From positions 2,904,501-2,968,500 of the forward strand of contig NC_064773.1 in assembly GCF_011397635.1 (NCBI RefSeq): a stretch of DNA of 64,000 nt, given 5' to 3'. Below, piece by piece: positions 48,701 through 60,187 of the stretch. The notes below the pieces were generated by a model that was not told the DNA's origin, did no database searches, and saw nothing but the letters and a program-made list of their open reading frames with translations. This DNA comes from Epinephelus fuscoguttatus (Eukaryota; Chordata; Actinopteri; Perciformes; Serranidae). A program made the translations under genes and the position numbers. Position 1 is the stretch's first letter; each line of letters begins with the position of its first letter.

Positions 48701-51045
48701 ATGATTTATTCAGTAGCTGACAACTAATGGATTAATAGTTGCAGCACTCAGCACAACAAAGTCGGAAGAACTGCTTCCTGACTCAGGAAATGGGGCCATG
48801 AGGAGCATGGAATCCACTAAAAAAAGCAAAAACACACAAAAAGTACCACGTCACCGCGACAAAGTTAAAGTCCATCAGAAGCACAGCCTGTGTCAGTGAT
48901 CACAAGATAAACCAAAGGGTGGTGGGACCAGGTTACACTAAATTAGGCTAAATTAGGGGATCATTTTACATCTTTGGGCTTTTAAAAGTTATTCAGATAA
49001 AGCAGAAATATAGCATTTACTGTAACTTTGGTTGGTCTGTTGATGGGCCAGTTAATCTATTCGTCCATATATAGAGAATAAGTCATTTTTAATGTAAAAC
49101 AATCCCAAAATATACTTGATTAAGTGTCTCAAATGCGAAAATCTGCTTCTCATTCTTGGCTTGACATGCTCGTGAATAGTATATTTGGGAATTTGTCCCT
49201 GTTAGTTGGAAAAAAGATATTTACTGACATTGAGGCAACTGTATCTGTACACTAATCGATTGTAAAGATAAATGTTAGCTGCGGCCTTTACTGAAGGTGT
49301 AACGACTGACCTCTCTGTCTTACTGAAGATTAGGGCTGCAACCAACAATTAGTTTCATAAGTGATTAATCTGCTTGAATAACTGTTTTGTATCTGCACAT
49401 TAACTCAGTCAAACCTGTCTCTAAATGTCAAACAATGCCCTGACGGAGGCCAACATTCATATGAGCAGGTAAGCAGAACAATGAGCCCACAGAGAGGATC
49501 AAAGCCCAGATAAGATTCAGCCTGACCTGGTTTCATGAGGACAAACTCTCAACAGGCCGACCAGAGTTACTGTAAATGAACACCAGGGGCTTTTATTGTG
49601 GAAAGAAAGGGTCTAAACTGAAGCTTTCAGTGGAACAAAACAGCTGCAAACTATTAAACGTAATTGATGTTTTGCCTTCAGAGTGACTGGAAACAGGCAG
49701 AGAAACAAACAGAACGGAAACCAAAGCAACAAAACTCTCAACCAAAAACAGACGGCTTATAAAGGAAAGAAAACCCATCTGAAACTGTTTTTCTTCAATC
49801 TTTCATAAATGTTCAAACTGGCTGCAGTTGTCTTAAATCACTGTAAATTGAATAACTTTGAATTACTGGACAAAAACAGAGACATTCAAAGACATCTCCT
49901 TGGACAAGTTTCATCTAACCTTTTTTTCCACTACATTTTTTTTAACTGTACTCTTCTGCTTCACTTTTTCTCTTACCAAAAGACCACAAACATATTAAAT
50001 TACCCAGCAATGCTAAAATAACACAATAAAGCTTGGAAAATTATGCTAAAAACCAACCAACAAACAGTAATATACAAAAAAAGCAACACAACATAATCTC
50101 CAACATGAAACCAACGATACAAAAACGTTAAATGTTTGAATCTGCTTCAGTTTTTCTTGCCTTAAATCACTGTGAATTGAATAACGTTAAATTATTAGAC
50201 ACCAACAAACAAGCAAACAAACAAACGAGACATTTGAGGACACCTCCTTGGATTAATCACAATTAGCCTTTTTCCCCACCACCTTTTTGCTAAGACTACA
50301 AACATATTAAATTACCCACCAATGCTTAAAATAACACAATAAAGCTAGGAAAAATATTTCTGTGAAAAACAAACAAACAAAACACATTAAAAAAAACATA
50401 ATTTCATACAAAAACCTGCACACAAATTGTGTAAACAATACAGTAAACTTAAAAACACTACATTTTACCAACTAATAATCATTAATAAATACATAATGGC
50501 CAAACAGTGTTGATCCAACTTAATTTTTAAAAAACATTTCAACTTAATTTGCCCACACCTGTCTGTAAGGCATGTATCTGTTTCTCATTACTGGCGATGA
50601 CTATGCACATTTTTATTTTTCACAAACACATTTACACTGAAACCAACACAATAAACTGTAATGTACATGTTTGTCAATGAAGAAGAAGAAGAAGAAGCAT
50701 ATTTTACACTAATAATAGGTTTGTTTAACTTTTCTAAGCTTCTGTTTGAAGTCACAGACGAAGTTTAACATAAATTAGCACCCAAACACGGCTGTTTGTC
50801 ATTTTTAACATTATACCTGAGCACACCTGCTCATTTATGTATTAAAATACATTTAGTTGCTGTAATTAGTGTTAAAAAGTTGTCTTTAACCCGAGCAGCC
50901 CCACACAGCCTGACATCCACTACGCACTTTATATTCCCAGATATCAGAGTGAACGGGAAGAGCAGAGGCCGCCATTTTGACTTACCGCAAAGAGGATGTT
51001 GAAGGCGGTGAAGATGTGTTTGAGGCAGGTGTTGACCTGAGCCAT
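42771..51045 (-). CDS. Tetraspanin copy C (tspan8-like), nine coding exons, 265 aa
   Basis: Minus-strand exons, all phase 0: 51045-50986, 47441-47364, 47259-47143, 46644-46570, 46460-46365, 44436-44323, 44231-44199, 44082-43999, 42911-42771 (stop TAA). The protein starts MAQVNTCLKHIFTAFNILFA. It has GAYGAHRES after segment 2; a large loop with CCG at 145-147, PDSC, C164, C174 and C193 (six cysteines, as in copy A); and segment 4 within about 200-231. The tail holds YQEL and ends HNPPAY, one residue longer than A and B. Exon 5 differs most from A and B (LEGIMETRARENLPLDQ versus LVRIMETDAHNRLPLDQ). All borders are canonical and no stop interrupts, so it looks functional. It lacks the MITE and RTE insertions shared by A and B. 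Confidence 0.92.
43199..43587. mobile_element. Fold-back repeat in copy C intron 8
   Basis: A perfect 22-bp inverted repeat (43204-43225 and 43303-43324, tgtttggaaaaacctcattt core) encloses about 77 bp. It is followed by 43331-43587, which matches the loop and right arm of the element at 1264-1523, ending tgcactatccctttaa. The left arm of that element is missing here. Confidence 0.75.
44565..45785. mobile_element. 1.2-kb insertion in copy C intron 5
   Basis: Copies A and B lack this segment between 'gaatttaacagcaaaaagtc' and 'taatatctggacag'. It contains AT-rich DNA, a (GT)13 run at 45684-45710, and a 128-codon plus-strand frame at 45281-45667 (YYSLSYNKTVVCELCE start) that I do not recognise. 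The class is unknown. Confidence 0.5.
47442..48430. other. Copy C intron 1, exon 2 side
   Basis: Homologous to copies A and B up to about 48060, without the MITE they share. 48060-48430 has no recognisable content. Confidence 0.5.
48435..48756. mobile_element. Non-autonomous hAT-type MITE
   Basis: The left end 'gggctgcagctactgattat' and the right end 'ggattaatagttgcagc' are inverted relatives, with inner 'gattagttgatgatttattc' facing 'taatctgtcgaccatttcct'. This matches the widespread fish repeat that begins agggctgcaac. A one-ended scrap of the same family lies at 49327-49380. Confidence 0.7.
49400..50985. other. Copy C intron 1, exon 1 side, with internal tandem duplication
   Basis: About 49809-50060 and 50130-50400 are diverged copies: both have 'cttaaatcactg', 'aattgaataac', 'acatattaaattaccca' and 'acaataaagct'. 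The matching intron of copy A has one (19690-19790). A (GAA)n run lies near 50680-50697. No exon. Confidence 0.6.
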
Positions 51046-51148
51046 GTTTGCAGGCGAAAACACAACAAAATTACACAAATGTTCTGAAACACACTGAAGC
51101 TCCGACAGCCGGGAGGTGAAGTGATGGCGGAGCGGGAGGGTGAGCTGG

Positions 51149-51154
51149 TTTTAA
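51149..51154 (-). promoter_or_regulatory. Candidate TATA-like element of copy C
   Basis: TTAAAA on the minus strand, 104 bp before the ATG at 51045, in the context CTTAAAACCAGCTCACCC shared with copy B. GC-rich sequence follows upstream. Inferred from position only. Confidence 0.3.
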
Positions 51155-51529
51155 GAGGCGGGGAGAGGCGGGGGCTGGGGGGAGCCTTCCAGTAAATGAC
51201 ACGAGGAGGCGCCGCTGGGATGTCTGATATGGAGACATCCGGAGAAAGAGGAGTGCAGAGAGGGAGAGGCTTCGTTCCGGGAAGACACATGGAAAATTCC
51301 CGTTCATGTGAAGCTGTGAGAGGAGCTGGAGGGAATCTGAGGTCGCTGCACTCACACACTGTTTGGGATCGGAGAGAGAGGCAGGCGGTGCTGCGTCCAG
51401 ACATGATTCCACTGAAAATCCCAGATACAGGAAATTACTGAGTCTCACTTTCTGTAAACTCTCTAAAAACCAGAAGAAAATACTCATGAAAAATATGTCA
51501 CCAGCAAGTGGCAAGACAGTAATAATAAT

Positions 51530-52600
51530 ATCAATCAATCAAACTTTATTTATTTAGCACCTTCCATACAAAAATAATGCAACACAAAGCCTTCACACAA
51601 TACAGACAAAAACAATACCCCTGTCCTCCTGAAATTATAACAGCACTCAAGACAAAAAGCACAAAACAAAACAGGAACTGAGGAAATCGAGGAAACACCA
51701 GTGGCAGGATAAAAGCTCAAAACTGAAACTATTTTGTGGCTGACAATAAATACGTAAATACACAGGTTAAAATAAATTAATAAGTGACAAAATACAGTAT
51801 GCCAGCTTAAAGAGAGATAAATAAATAAATAAATAAATAAATAAATACACAATAATCATAAATACAAATGTAAAAAGATAAAATATAATTAAAAAAAAAA
51901 AAAAAGACAGTTCAATTAAAAGTCAGGCTAAAAAGGTAGGTCTTGAGTCTGCTTTTAAAAGCATCAACACTCTCCTCAGGCAGGCTGTTCCACAGCCGTG
52001 GGCCGTAGTTATGAAATGAAGTAAAACAACATCATCCCCAGAATATGTATATATATACACAAACTGTCCATACAAACACATGCATACACATCTATACGCA
52101 TACATACACATAAAAAGGCTTCACATATGTACATACATGCACATATACTCATACACACACCTATATGCGCACATACACACCTTCAATGTTATATAAATGC
52201 CAATCTGTGCAGGTGGGTCTTTAACAATTTTTTAAACTGAGGAACTGACTCAGCTGATTTGATGTTAAAGTTTAGGGGAAGTGTGTTCTGTAACTTTTTG
52301 TGCTAACATAGTAAAAGCATGATCACCCTTTGTCATATGTCTCGACCGTGGGACCTTCAACATTTGGTTTTCTGACCTGAGGGATCAGACAGAACAGATG
52401 CATAGTTAGGACATATAAAGAGAGAGTTACAGTAGTCAAGGTGTGAGAAAATGAAGGAATGGATAAGTTGTTCAAATATGTTTTTAGAGAGTACTGGTTG
52501 GATCTTGGCATTATTTCTGATAGGGCCAAAATAAAATAATAAAAAAGGGCCAAGGACTGAGCCCTGTGGGACACCACATGACATCAGAGCTGTTGATTAT
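51530..52600 (-). mobile_element. L2-like LINE 3' region, internally deleted
   Basis: Minus-strand translation of 52584-52357 gives SCGVPQGSVLGPFLLFYF joined to IHSFIFSHLDYCNSLF. These two RT landmarks are normally separated by the catalytic YADD region, so about 100 codons or more are missing. The other end, near 51530-51560, has the tail 'caatcaatcaaactttattt', the inverse of a LINE 3' microsatellite tail. An (AAAT)n run lies at 51819-51847. Confidence 0.7.
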
Positions 52601-53050
52601 ATTTTAAATATATAATGATATTATAACATTCAGATATACTCACAGTGATCCCACTGTATTGATGAGGCCTGATAAAATGCTACATCACTGGAGACTGTGA
52701 TTTTTCTTTGTAAAATGTTTTATAATTTTATAAATAGTTAACCTCCTACAAGGTTGTGGTAAATAGGCCGAATCACAATAGCCCAGTTTATTTATCTTTT
52801 TAAAGACTGAATTATTTTTATATTTTGTTTAGTTATAGGAAAAGTGCACAGATGAAGCCCTTTTTCTCTTCGACAGAAACATTGTAACTGAAAGTCTCTG
52901 TGGTACCACATCGTCCACCCGTTCATCTCAACAATCTAGTGTGGCCTCACCCTGAATTTTAGACAACTGCTTAAGGCTGACTGAACTTTGTCCTTCCTTA
53001 TATCTCCTCTGTGCTGTCTCCCAGGCAACGCTAAAGAGATGTAGTAAAGA
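52601..53050. other. Intergenic DNA, no gene seen
   Basis: AT-rich sequence between the LINE scrap and the minisatellite; nothing recognised. Confidence 0.5.
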
Positions 53051-53059
53051 CATTTTTAG

Positions 53060-54325
53060 AGGATTTGTGGCAATATGGCAACAAAAGCACAGTTATGTTT
53101 AGGCAACAAAAGTTCTTGGTTATATTTAGGCAACAAAAGCACGTAGTTAGGTGTAGGCAACAAAGATTTTTGGTTAGCTTTCGGCAACAGAATCCATTGT
53201 TAGGTTTAGGCAACTAAAACAGGTGGTTAGGTTTAGGCAACAAAAGCACGTGGTTAGGTCTAGGCAACAAAAGTTAGGGTTAGGTTTAGGCAACAAAAGC
53301 ACATAATTATGTTTAGGCAACAAAAGTTCTTGATTACGTTTATGCAACAAAAGCACGTAGTTAGGTTTAGGCAACAAAGATTTTTGGTTAGCTTTCTGCA
53401 ACAAAGTCCATTGTTAGGTTTAGGCAACAAAGATTTTTGGTTAGCTTTCGGCAACAGAGTCCATTGTTAGGTTTAGGCAACTAAAACAGGTGGTTAGGTT
53501 TAGGCAACAAAAACACATAGTTAAATCTAGGCAACAAAAGTTGGGGTTAGGTTAAGGCAACAAAAGAACATAGTTGTGTTTAGGCAACAAGAGCGCATGG
53601 TTATGTTTAGGCAACCAAATCATGTAGTTAGGTTTACGCAACAAAGATTTTTGGATAGCTTTCGGCAACAAAGCACAGAGTTAGGTTTAGGCAACTAAAA
53701 CAGGTGGTTAGGTCTAGGCAACAAAAGTTAGGGTTAGGTTTAAGCAACAAAAGCACATAATTATGTTTAGGCAACAAAAGTTCTTGGTTACGTTTACGCA
53801 ACAAAAGCACGTAGTTAGGTTTAGGCAACAAAGATTTTTGGTTAGCTTTCTGCAACAAAGTCCATTGTTAGGTTTAGGCAACAAAAACAGGTGGTTAGCT
53901 TTAGGCAACAAAAGCACATAGTTAGGTTTTGGCAACAAAAACAGATGGTTAGGTCTAGGCAACAAAAGTTAGGGTTAGATTAAGGCAACAAAAGCACATA
54001 TTTAGGTTTCGGCAACAAAATCATGTAGTTAGCTTTAGGCAACAAAAGCACATAATTATGTTTAGGCAACAAGAGCACATGGATACATTTAGGCAACCAA
54101 ATCATGTAGTTAGGTTTAGGCAACAAAGATTTTTGGATAGCTTTCGGCAACAAAAACAGGTGGTTAGGTCTAGGCAACAAAAGTTAGGGTTAGGTTAAGG
54201 CAACAAAAGCATATAGTTAGCTTTAGGCAACAGAAGTTCTTGATTAGCTTGAGGCAACAAGAGCATGTGGTTAGTTTAGGCAACCAAAGTCTGTTGTTAG
54301 GTAGGTTGAGGCAACAAAAGTCCTT
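53060..54325. repeat. 1.27-kb minisatellite, unit about 30 bp ('ttaggtttaggcaacaaaa')
   Basis: About forty units of the form 'gttaggtttaggcaacaaaa' plus a variable 8-12-bp spacer (gcacgtg, gttcttg, acaggtg, gatttttg, tccattg). Groups of units repeat in order, for example 53320-53413 against 53778-53872, giving a higher-order period near 460 bp. Long minus-strand frames (LLPKPNYVLLL-type) arise from the repeat and are not genes. Confidence 0.93.
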
Positions 54326-54329
54326 TAAC

Positions 54330-54395
54330 TCAAGCGTAGCATTGCTACTTTTACTTAAATAAAAGACATGAGTACATCTTCCACTGCTGTACTTT
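54330..54395 (-). repeat. Fragment of the 'acttaagtaaaagtac' fish repeat
   Basis: The inverse strand reads cagcagtggaagatgtactc and then 'tttatttaagtaaaag', one end of a very common teleost repeat. The other orientation appears at 55010-55440. Confidence 0.6.
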
Positions 54396-55009
54396 TTAAT
54401 TCATTACATTTATTTATTTGACAGCTGCAGGCAGATTAAGATTATTAAGATACTAAACATAATCAGTTTGTAAAGTATAATTCACTTTAAAGATGAGGTT
54501 TAACAGCTGCCTGGTGATAAGGTTATCTTCTGTCTGTTAGTAAAGTCAACAAACACCTGAAGTGAAACTCGTTAAATGATAACAGGAGAAACGGTGAGAT
54601 GGAGGAGCAAGAGAAAGCAAAGTGAAATATGAGACGCATTGTGTTAAACCTGCTGGAGGGGAAAACAAGGATCAAAATACCAGCGTTGTTCTATGGAAAC
54701 CCACTAACTCCATCTGTTCCTGGACAGCAGACTTGGGGAGATATGAGGTTTCTGTGTGTGGAGTGGTGCTGTGACTCAGTGAGGAGGAATGTGATTAACT
54801 CAAGCCTGCTGCTGCTTTTAAAGGAGACGAGCTGCACATTCAGACTGTTGTCATTAACTCTCTGATATTTCAACTGTGGTGTTACATGTGCAGATAAACC
54901 AGGCTGATGGGGCCAGTTCAGTGTGTCAGATAGCTTCAGAAACACACAGAGCTTTATGGGGCTCAAAAACTGGCAATCTGACATTCAAGCCCATTTTACA
55001 CAGTAATGA
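54396..55009. other. Intergenic DNA, no gene seen
   Basis: Unique-looking sequence with short frames only. No domain or splice-bounded exon was recognised, including no candidate for the last exon of tetraspanin copy D. Confidence 0.5.
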
Positions 55010-55440
55010 GCAGTGTTGGAGGAAGTGCACTGTTCAGACGAACAAACAGGCTTACACTGAGTGGTAGAGGAATTACTCATTCTATTCATTCATTCATTCA
55101 TTCAACCTTTATTCATTCTCAAAGAATCACTGAGGGCTTGCTCTCATTTCCAATGATGGCGAGAGTACAAAGGCAAAAGCAAACAGAACAATAAAAAGAC
55201 AGTAACAACACAATTTAAAACAATTACATTCAAAGACAGAGTATTTATGTACCATGGTTTTAAACTGACCGACGTTTGTTGTAAAGTGTTCCATGTGAAT
55301 GCTGCAGAGAAATCAAATGAAGTGTTATATATACTCAGATACCTTTAGGGTAAGAGTACTATTACCACACTGTAAAAATACTCTGTTACAGTAAAAGTCC
55401 TCCACTGAAATGTTACTTCAGTAAAAGTATGTAAGGGGAA
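55010..55440 (+). repeat. 'Cagtgttggaggaagt' fish repeat split by a LINE tail
   Basis: It begins agcagtgttggaggaagt and ends with 'accacactgtaaaaatactc' and 'cagtaaaagtcctccactga', typical of a teleost repeat. Between them lies a (CATT)n run and 'caacctttattcattctc' (55080-55130), the inverse of a LINE 3' tail, so a LINE end was inserted into the repeat. Confidence 0.6.
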
Positions 55441-55589
55441 CCATGAAAATTTTATCAAAGCAACTCAGTCAGCAGAAAAGTTGGTGACACTGTACATTTC
55501 TGCAAACCATGAATACGTTACATCAGTATGTTAAAATGTAGATACACTGAAAGTTTACGTTAAAACTTTACGTTTCAAAAATGCCATGG

Positions 55590-55955
55590 TTAATTTGTGG
55601 TTAGGTTTAGGCAACAAAAGCACGTAGTTAGGTTTAGGCAACAAAGGTTTCATGGTTAGGTTTAGGTAACAACGTTCTGTTGTTAGGTTAAGGCAACAAA
55701 AGTCCATTGTTAGGTTTCGGCAACAAAAATCTGAGGTTAGGTTTAGGCAACAAAAGTTCCATGGATAGGTTTAGGCAACAAAGTTCATTGTTAGGATTAG
55801 GCAATAAAAGCATGTGGTTAGGTTTAGGAAACAAAAGTTCTGTGGTTACATTAAGAAAACTAAAGTCTGTGGTTAGGGTTAGAAAACAAAAGTGCTTGGT
55901 TAGGTTTTGGAAACAAACGTCTATTGATAGGTTCTGTGATTAGGTTAAGAAAATG
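55590..55955. repeat. Second cluster of the 'ttaggtttaggcaacaaaa' minisatellite
   Basis: About twelve more diverged units in the same orientation as the 53-54 kb array. Later units drift to 'ggttacattaagaaaac' and 'ttaggttttggaaacaaa'. Confidence 0.85.
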
Positions 55956-55959
55956 AAAG

Positions 55960-56840
55960 TCTGTGGTCTGCAGTGTGCCAGGCGTCTCGCCTAGGTGTCA
56001 CGCCATCAGCCATACCCTCCATCATCCACTGACAGTCAGCTCATATACTACGTCACTTTGATATGATACATATGAAACATACAAATGTAACGTGGTTTGC
56101 AGAAATGTCTAATACCTAACTTCTAGTGAAAATTGTGATAGTATTGATCCTGAGGGGAACATGAATGATGAACTGTATTTCATCACAATCCAAACATTCA
56201 CTTCAGTGGACGAGTCTGGACACAGACCACAGCAGAGGAACTGTGTCCACACAGCTTATCAGATGTTACATCACTGGATTTCACAAAACAAGCCGCCATT
56301 ACACAAACCAAACCACACAGTGCCATGAGGCTAATATTGTCACAGTATTCAAATCAAATGCAAAAACTCTGTTTGCATTTTCCTTCCAGACTCAGACACG
56401 ACATATAAACATCAACTGTTTGTTTGTTGTTGTTTAAAAGGAAGCAGATACAAATCTAAATGACTAAGATCGAATTTAATTAAAACTTACAGGAGCCTTA
56501 TGTGGAAAAATAGTGCTGCTATTTTTTCTGAATTAACAAGATTAAAAAAAAAAACTGTTTTAACTTCCCCAGTGCTTTTAGTATCAAGGTGACTGATAAG
56601 CAGAATCTTGACAGAGAGAACAAACATGTGGAGCAGCCCAAACCTCGTGTCTTTTATTCAACAAGTTATTTTAATCTAAGTCACTCATGCTGCTGAAATT
56701 TATCTCGCTCCTCCTGTGAGGGTAGACATCATGATTTAGATGCTCAGCGTTCTTTAACAAGCGAAAACTGTCTCGTCCTTGACTCCCCCAACATTACACT
56801 GCCTGTTCAAGACAGTAACTTCCTGCCCTTATTCTGCCTC
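55960..56840. other. Intergenic DNA, no gene seen
   Basis: No recognised exon or repeat family. The last coding exon of tetraspanin copy D would be expected on the minus strand below 57418, but nothing resembling LLGMILSSIIIHQM is found. Confidence 0.5.
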
Positions 56841-56845
56841 ACTGT

Positions 56846-57352
56846 TAGGGCTGCCCCCGACTAAGAACTTTCCTAGTCGACCAATAGTCGTCATTTAGGT
56901 CCATTAGTTGACTCTTCTCAAGTGCACGTCACACACTGAGCGAGCCGCCTGTTAATGACGCTGTGGGCTAATGGGCATGTAGCTACTTCCATGTTTCAGA
57001 TGATACGTCATGTTTGTAGTCGACCAATGAAGATGAGTTTACATATCACCTTGGGTTCGTCCTTCACCTTCTCAAAATGATCCCACACTTTGGATTTCCT
57101 GCCCGACATGTTATTAACTAGCCTGTGGAATAACCGCAGGTACCAGCCCTGGAGATTAACCTGACTCCTGTCTGACTGCTGAGCGTGGACACTTCCTGTG
57201 TCTGTCCTTTCAAAGTAAAGTCACACATGGTCCAGTCATATAGGTTTGGATTTATTCTGACAAGGTGCAGCTCCTGATAGAGTTTCACTTTTGTTTGTTT
57301 TGTTTTTCTGCGACAAAGCGACCAATGAAATCTGGTCGACTAAGGTTTGGTT
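56846..57352 (-). mobile_element. hAT-type element with BED zinc-finger remnant
   Basis: The left end is agggctgcccccgactaaga and the right end 'ggtcgactaaggtttggttg'; both contain the 'tagtcgacca' subterminal motif. The minus strand from ATG 57109 reads MSGRKSKVWDHFEKVKDEPK, then VICK, the start of a BED zinc finger as found in hAT transposases, then degenerates after about 25 codons. It is therefore a deleted derivative of an autonomous hAT. Confidence 0.72.
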
Positions 57353-57539
57353 GAGTAAATCTTGTGATGACTGACACAAATCTTTTTTTGTCTTGACAAA
57401 CACACAGCTGAACTCACTGCCAGGACAAACAGAGTGAAGACGACGCCCACTGTGATGTCAGCATTTGTTGTGACGGAGTCCATGATGAGAGGGAAGCAGT
57501 TCTGGTGATGGGAGGAGAGAGAGGAGCCACCGTTAAAGG

Positions 57540-57760
57540 GTCAGTTCACACTAATTACATGACAACACATTTTCTGTCTTCCCCTGATGGTTTCCAGTCT
57601 GTATGAACGATCAGAAAGGACCGCTCTGTGGTTAAAAGGTCGTAACATGTTTTCTTATTCTGAATGAGTGACCTGCACCATGATGTCATTCCCTCTCAGG
57701 CTTTATAACATGCTGATAATATCAGAGTGTTTTACTGATGATTACAATAATACATCTTGT
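57540..57760. other. Copy D intron 7
   Basis: Unique-looking intron between exon 8 (57501) and exon 7 (57771). Nothing was recognised. Confidence 0.4.
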
Positions 57761-58259
57761 GTCCACTGACCTGTCTGAAGACTAACCTCCTCTGTGAGAA
57801 AAGGTTCGACAGGAAGTTCTGGAAGAGAGAAACCTGATTTTAACAGTCGTCTGATTGTGTGGAGACATTTTAGACCCTGATATTGAGGAGCACAGTGAGT
57901 GTATTTATCCATTCGTCACTTCGTCAGTTAGGTTTAGGTTCAGACTGGGGGGAAACCTTTTAGTGTCCATTTAACATAACACAGCACGGTACAAGTACAA
58001 AAACACAACTTTCTGATGCCCTGCTTTGAGACATGGTTAAAGATATTTTAGTAAACTGTGCTGTCCCTCTGGAGGTCAGGTCAGCAAACTACGATTGTGT
58101 ATTAGGACCATTGTAGGGAATAAAAAAGGATCTGTGAGAGGAGGTAATACTCAAAGAAAAAAAACTGATAATATGTGAGATTAAAGTTGTAAATTGACGA
58201 GAAAAAACTCACTAATTTGCTGCCAGAAAGTCACATGACATAGTGTAAAAAGCGACAGG

Positions 58260-58430
58260 CAGGGAGGAAGTAGTGATGGATGAATGGGTCAAGCACAGGA
58301 CTTTCACCCAGGAGACCAGAGTTTGTGTCCTGTGTGAGTCAACTAGGGCTGCCCCCCCCGACTAAGAATATTCCTAGTCGACCAACAATCGTCATTTAGG
58401 GCCATCAGTCGACCATTCGCCCATATGGTT
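58260..58430. mobile_element. hAT-type left end and adjoining dispersed repeat
   Basis: 58345-58425 repeats the left end of the 56846 element (agggctgccccccccgacta, then 'tagtcgaccaacaatcgtc') with no matching right end nearby. 58260-58340 resembles the repeat at 1080-1150 in the rab21 intron. Confidence 0.6.
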
Positions 58431-59180
58431 ACGATATTTCGTTAACAACAAAGCATGATGAGTCGAGATGAGATCACGTTGTGGCGTCTGTGGTGTGATG
58501 AGGTTGATCCAACTTTGCAGTTTTATTTCTTGTAAGTTTGTGTCTTCAGTCTCCAAGAACTTTTTTTTTCCAAATTTCTGACTTTGTAATCTCAGGTTTT
58601 TGTCTAAATCTATGAGTGTACTCGACTCAAATTTACAACGTTAATCTCAGGTTATACAGTTTTTTCTCAGGATAATACCCTTCTTTCTTACACTCATATT
58701 TTTATTAAATTTTTGGCCCTAATACGTTGTCGTAGTTGTGTTTTGAAGCTCATCTCAAAACCTACTTATTCTCAGATGTTTCATTGATGCTTCTTTGATT
58801 TGATTTCTTCTTATTCTTAAACAACTCAAACACTTTTTGTAACTGGGAACCTCTTTGTAGCCCTTCTTTTTGTGACATACACAATGTTTCACTAACTCCT
58901 TTCTTCATTTAATGATCAAAACATCAAAGCTCTCAAATGTTGCCGAAACAATTTGCGTAAAATTGGCAAAAGTTTGAAGTAAATCAGGAACTTTCCGTTC
59001 AAAGAATAAATTAAAAACAATTTGACAAGTCTGGTGAAATATTTCAGATCCATAGCACCAAATATTTAAAAGCATCAAGTCATCAAAGCTGCATTAAATA
59101 TCAACTCAAACTCATAATCTTGTTTACTCAGGTAAAATATCAGCAGGAGTATTTAAATACTTTGTGTTGTGTGTTAATAC
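58431..59180. other. Copy D intron 6, no further gene seen
   Basis: AT-rich intron DNA. No exon or recognised repeat. Confidence 0.5.
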
Positions 59181-59564
59181 TCTGTATCTGACTGTCTCAC
59201 ACTTTCCCTCCATCTCCTCCTCCAGGTTACACAGACAGGAGTCGGGGATGTTGTCCTCCCAGTCCTCCTGACTGAACACACCACAGCAGTGCAGCTGAAC
59301 ACAAGAGAAGAAGAAGAGCCAGCGCCCCCTACAGGCTGCAGTGTTCATTACACCCACAGAACAGAACAACACACTGATGACTCATCTCTTCTTCCACAGA
59401 CACACAGGTCCATATCCTTCGTCTCATGTAACTCTCAGCAACAAACTGTGAGTGTGTGAGCATCTTACTGAAGTCTGCAGAGCGTCAGCCTGATTCTTGA
59501 TGTCGTCTGAAGCCTGATCCAAAGGCAGTAACAACCTCCACCTTCCCTCCATCACACTCTCCAA

Positions 59565-60187
59565 CTAGAAACACCAACACATCACCAATTAAAAAGCCTA
59601 CAAGACACCAGAGCTGATCGTCTGGAGGAGTTTAAACTTGATGTCAGGAAAAAAGCTGAATAAAGTGAACTGCAAACAGACAAAACACAAGTAAATGAAG
59701 ACGACAACTTCACCAGTGTGATGTCACATGCAGCCTAAAAAATGTCAATCATACACACTTTTTAGGATTCTTTAATACATATATTTATTTATTTGTTAAG
59801 TTTTCTTACTCCCCTAATTTAAGATGGCATCATGACCTGTAGAGCTTTGGTGACCCCTAGTGGGGGGTCGGGAAGCAGAGCTCCAGTGAATTGTGACGTT
59901 TAATCTTAATGGCTGTATTCTTTAGATGTATTCCACCAAAAGTGATCTTTCTTGTGTCATAACAGTGATCTATGTATTTATATTCAGTTGTACAAGAGAA
60001 GCTTTGATATATGACGATGGGGGATTTGTGAAAGAGTCATTCAAAAGGTTCAGAGACAAATAATAATGATAATTTTATCCTTGAGTGTGGTGCACTGGAG
60101 AGGACTTGTGCGTCACATTTGAGGTTTGATATATTTGCTCTGAAACTCTCCCTGTTGTGTTTACTCTCAAACAGTCGGGGTTGTTAC
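59565..60187. other. Copy D intron 4
   Basis: No exon was seen; in particular the missing first part of exon 4 (the FLVCTVIG region of the other copies) is not found upstream or downstream. Confidence 0.5.

Noticed and set aside
50982..51404. 140-codon minus-strand frame over exon 1 of copy C
   Set aside because: It reads the promoter and exon 1 in the wrong frame; the proper exon 1 is in another phase with a canonical donor.
53060..54325. Minus-strand leucine/proline/lysine-rich frames, and a possible interstitial telomere
   Set aside because: The frames come from the 30-bp repeat. The unit contains TTAGGTTTAGG but no TTAGGG tandem, so it is not telomeric.
53060..55955. CRISPR-like pattern of constant core with variable spacers
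   Set aside because: The spacers are short, few in kind and repeated, the host is a vertebrate, and there are no cas genes.
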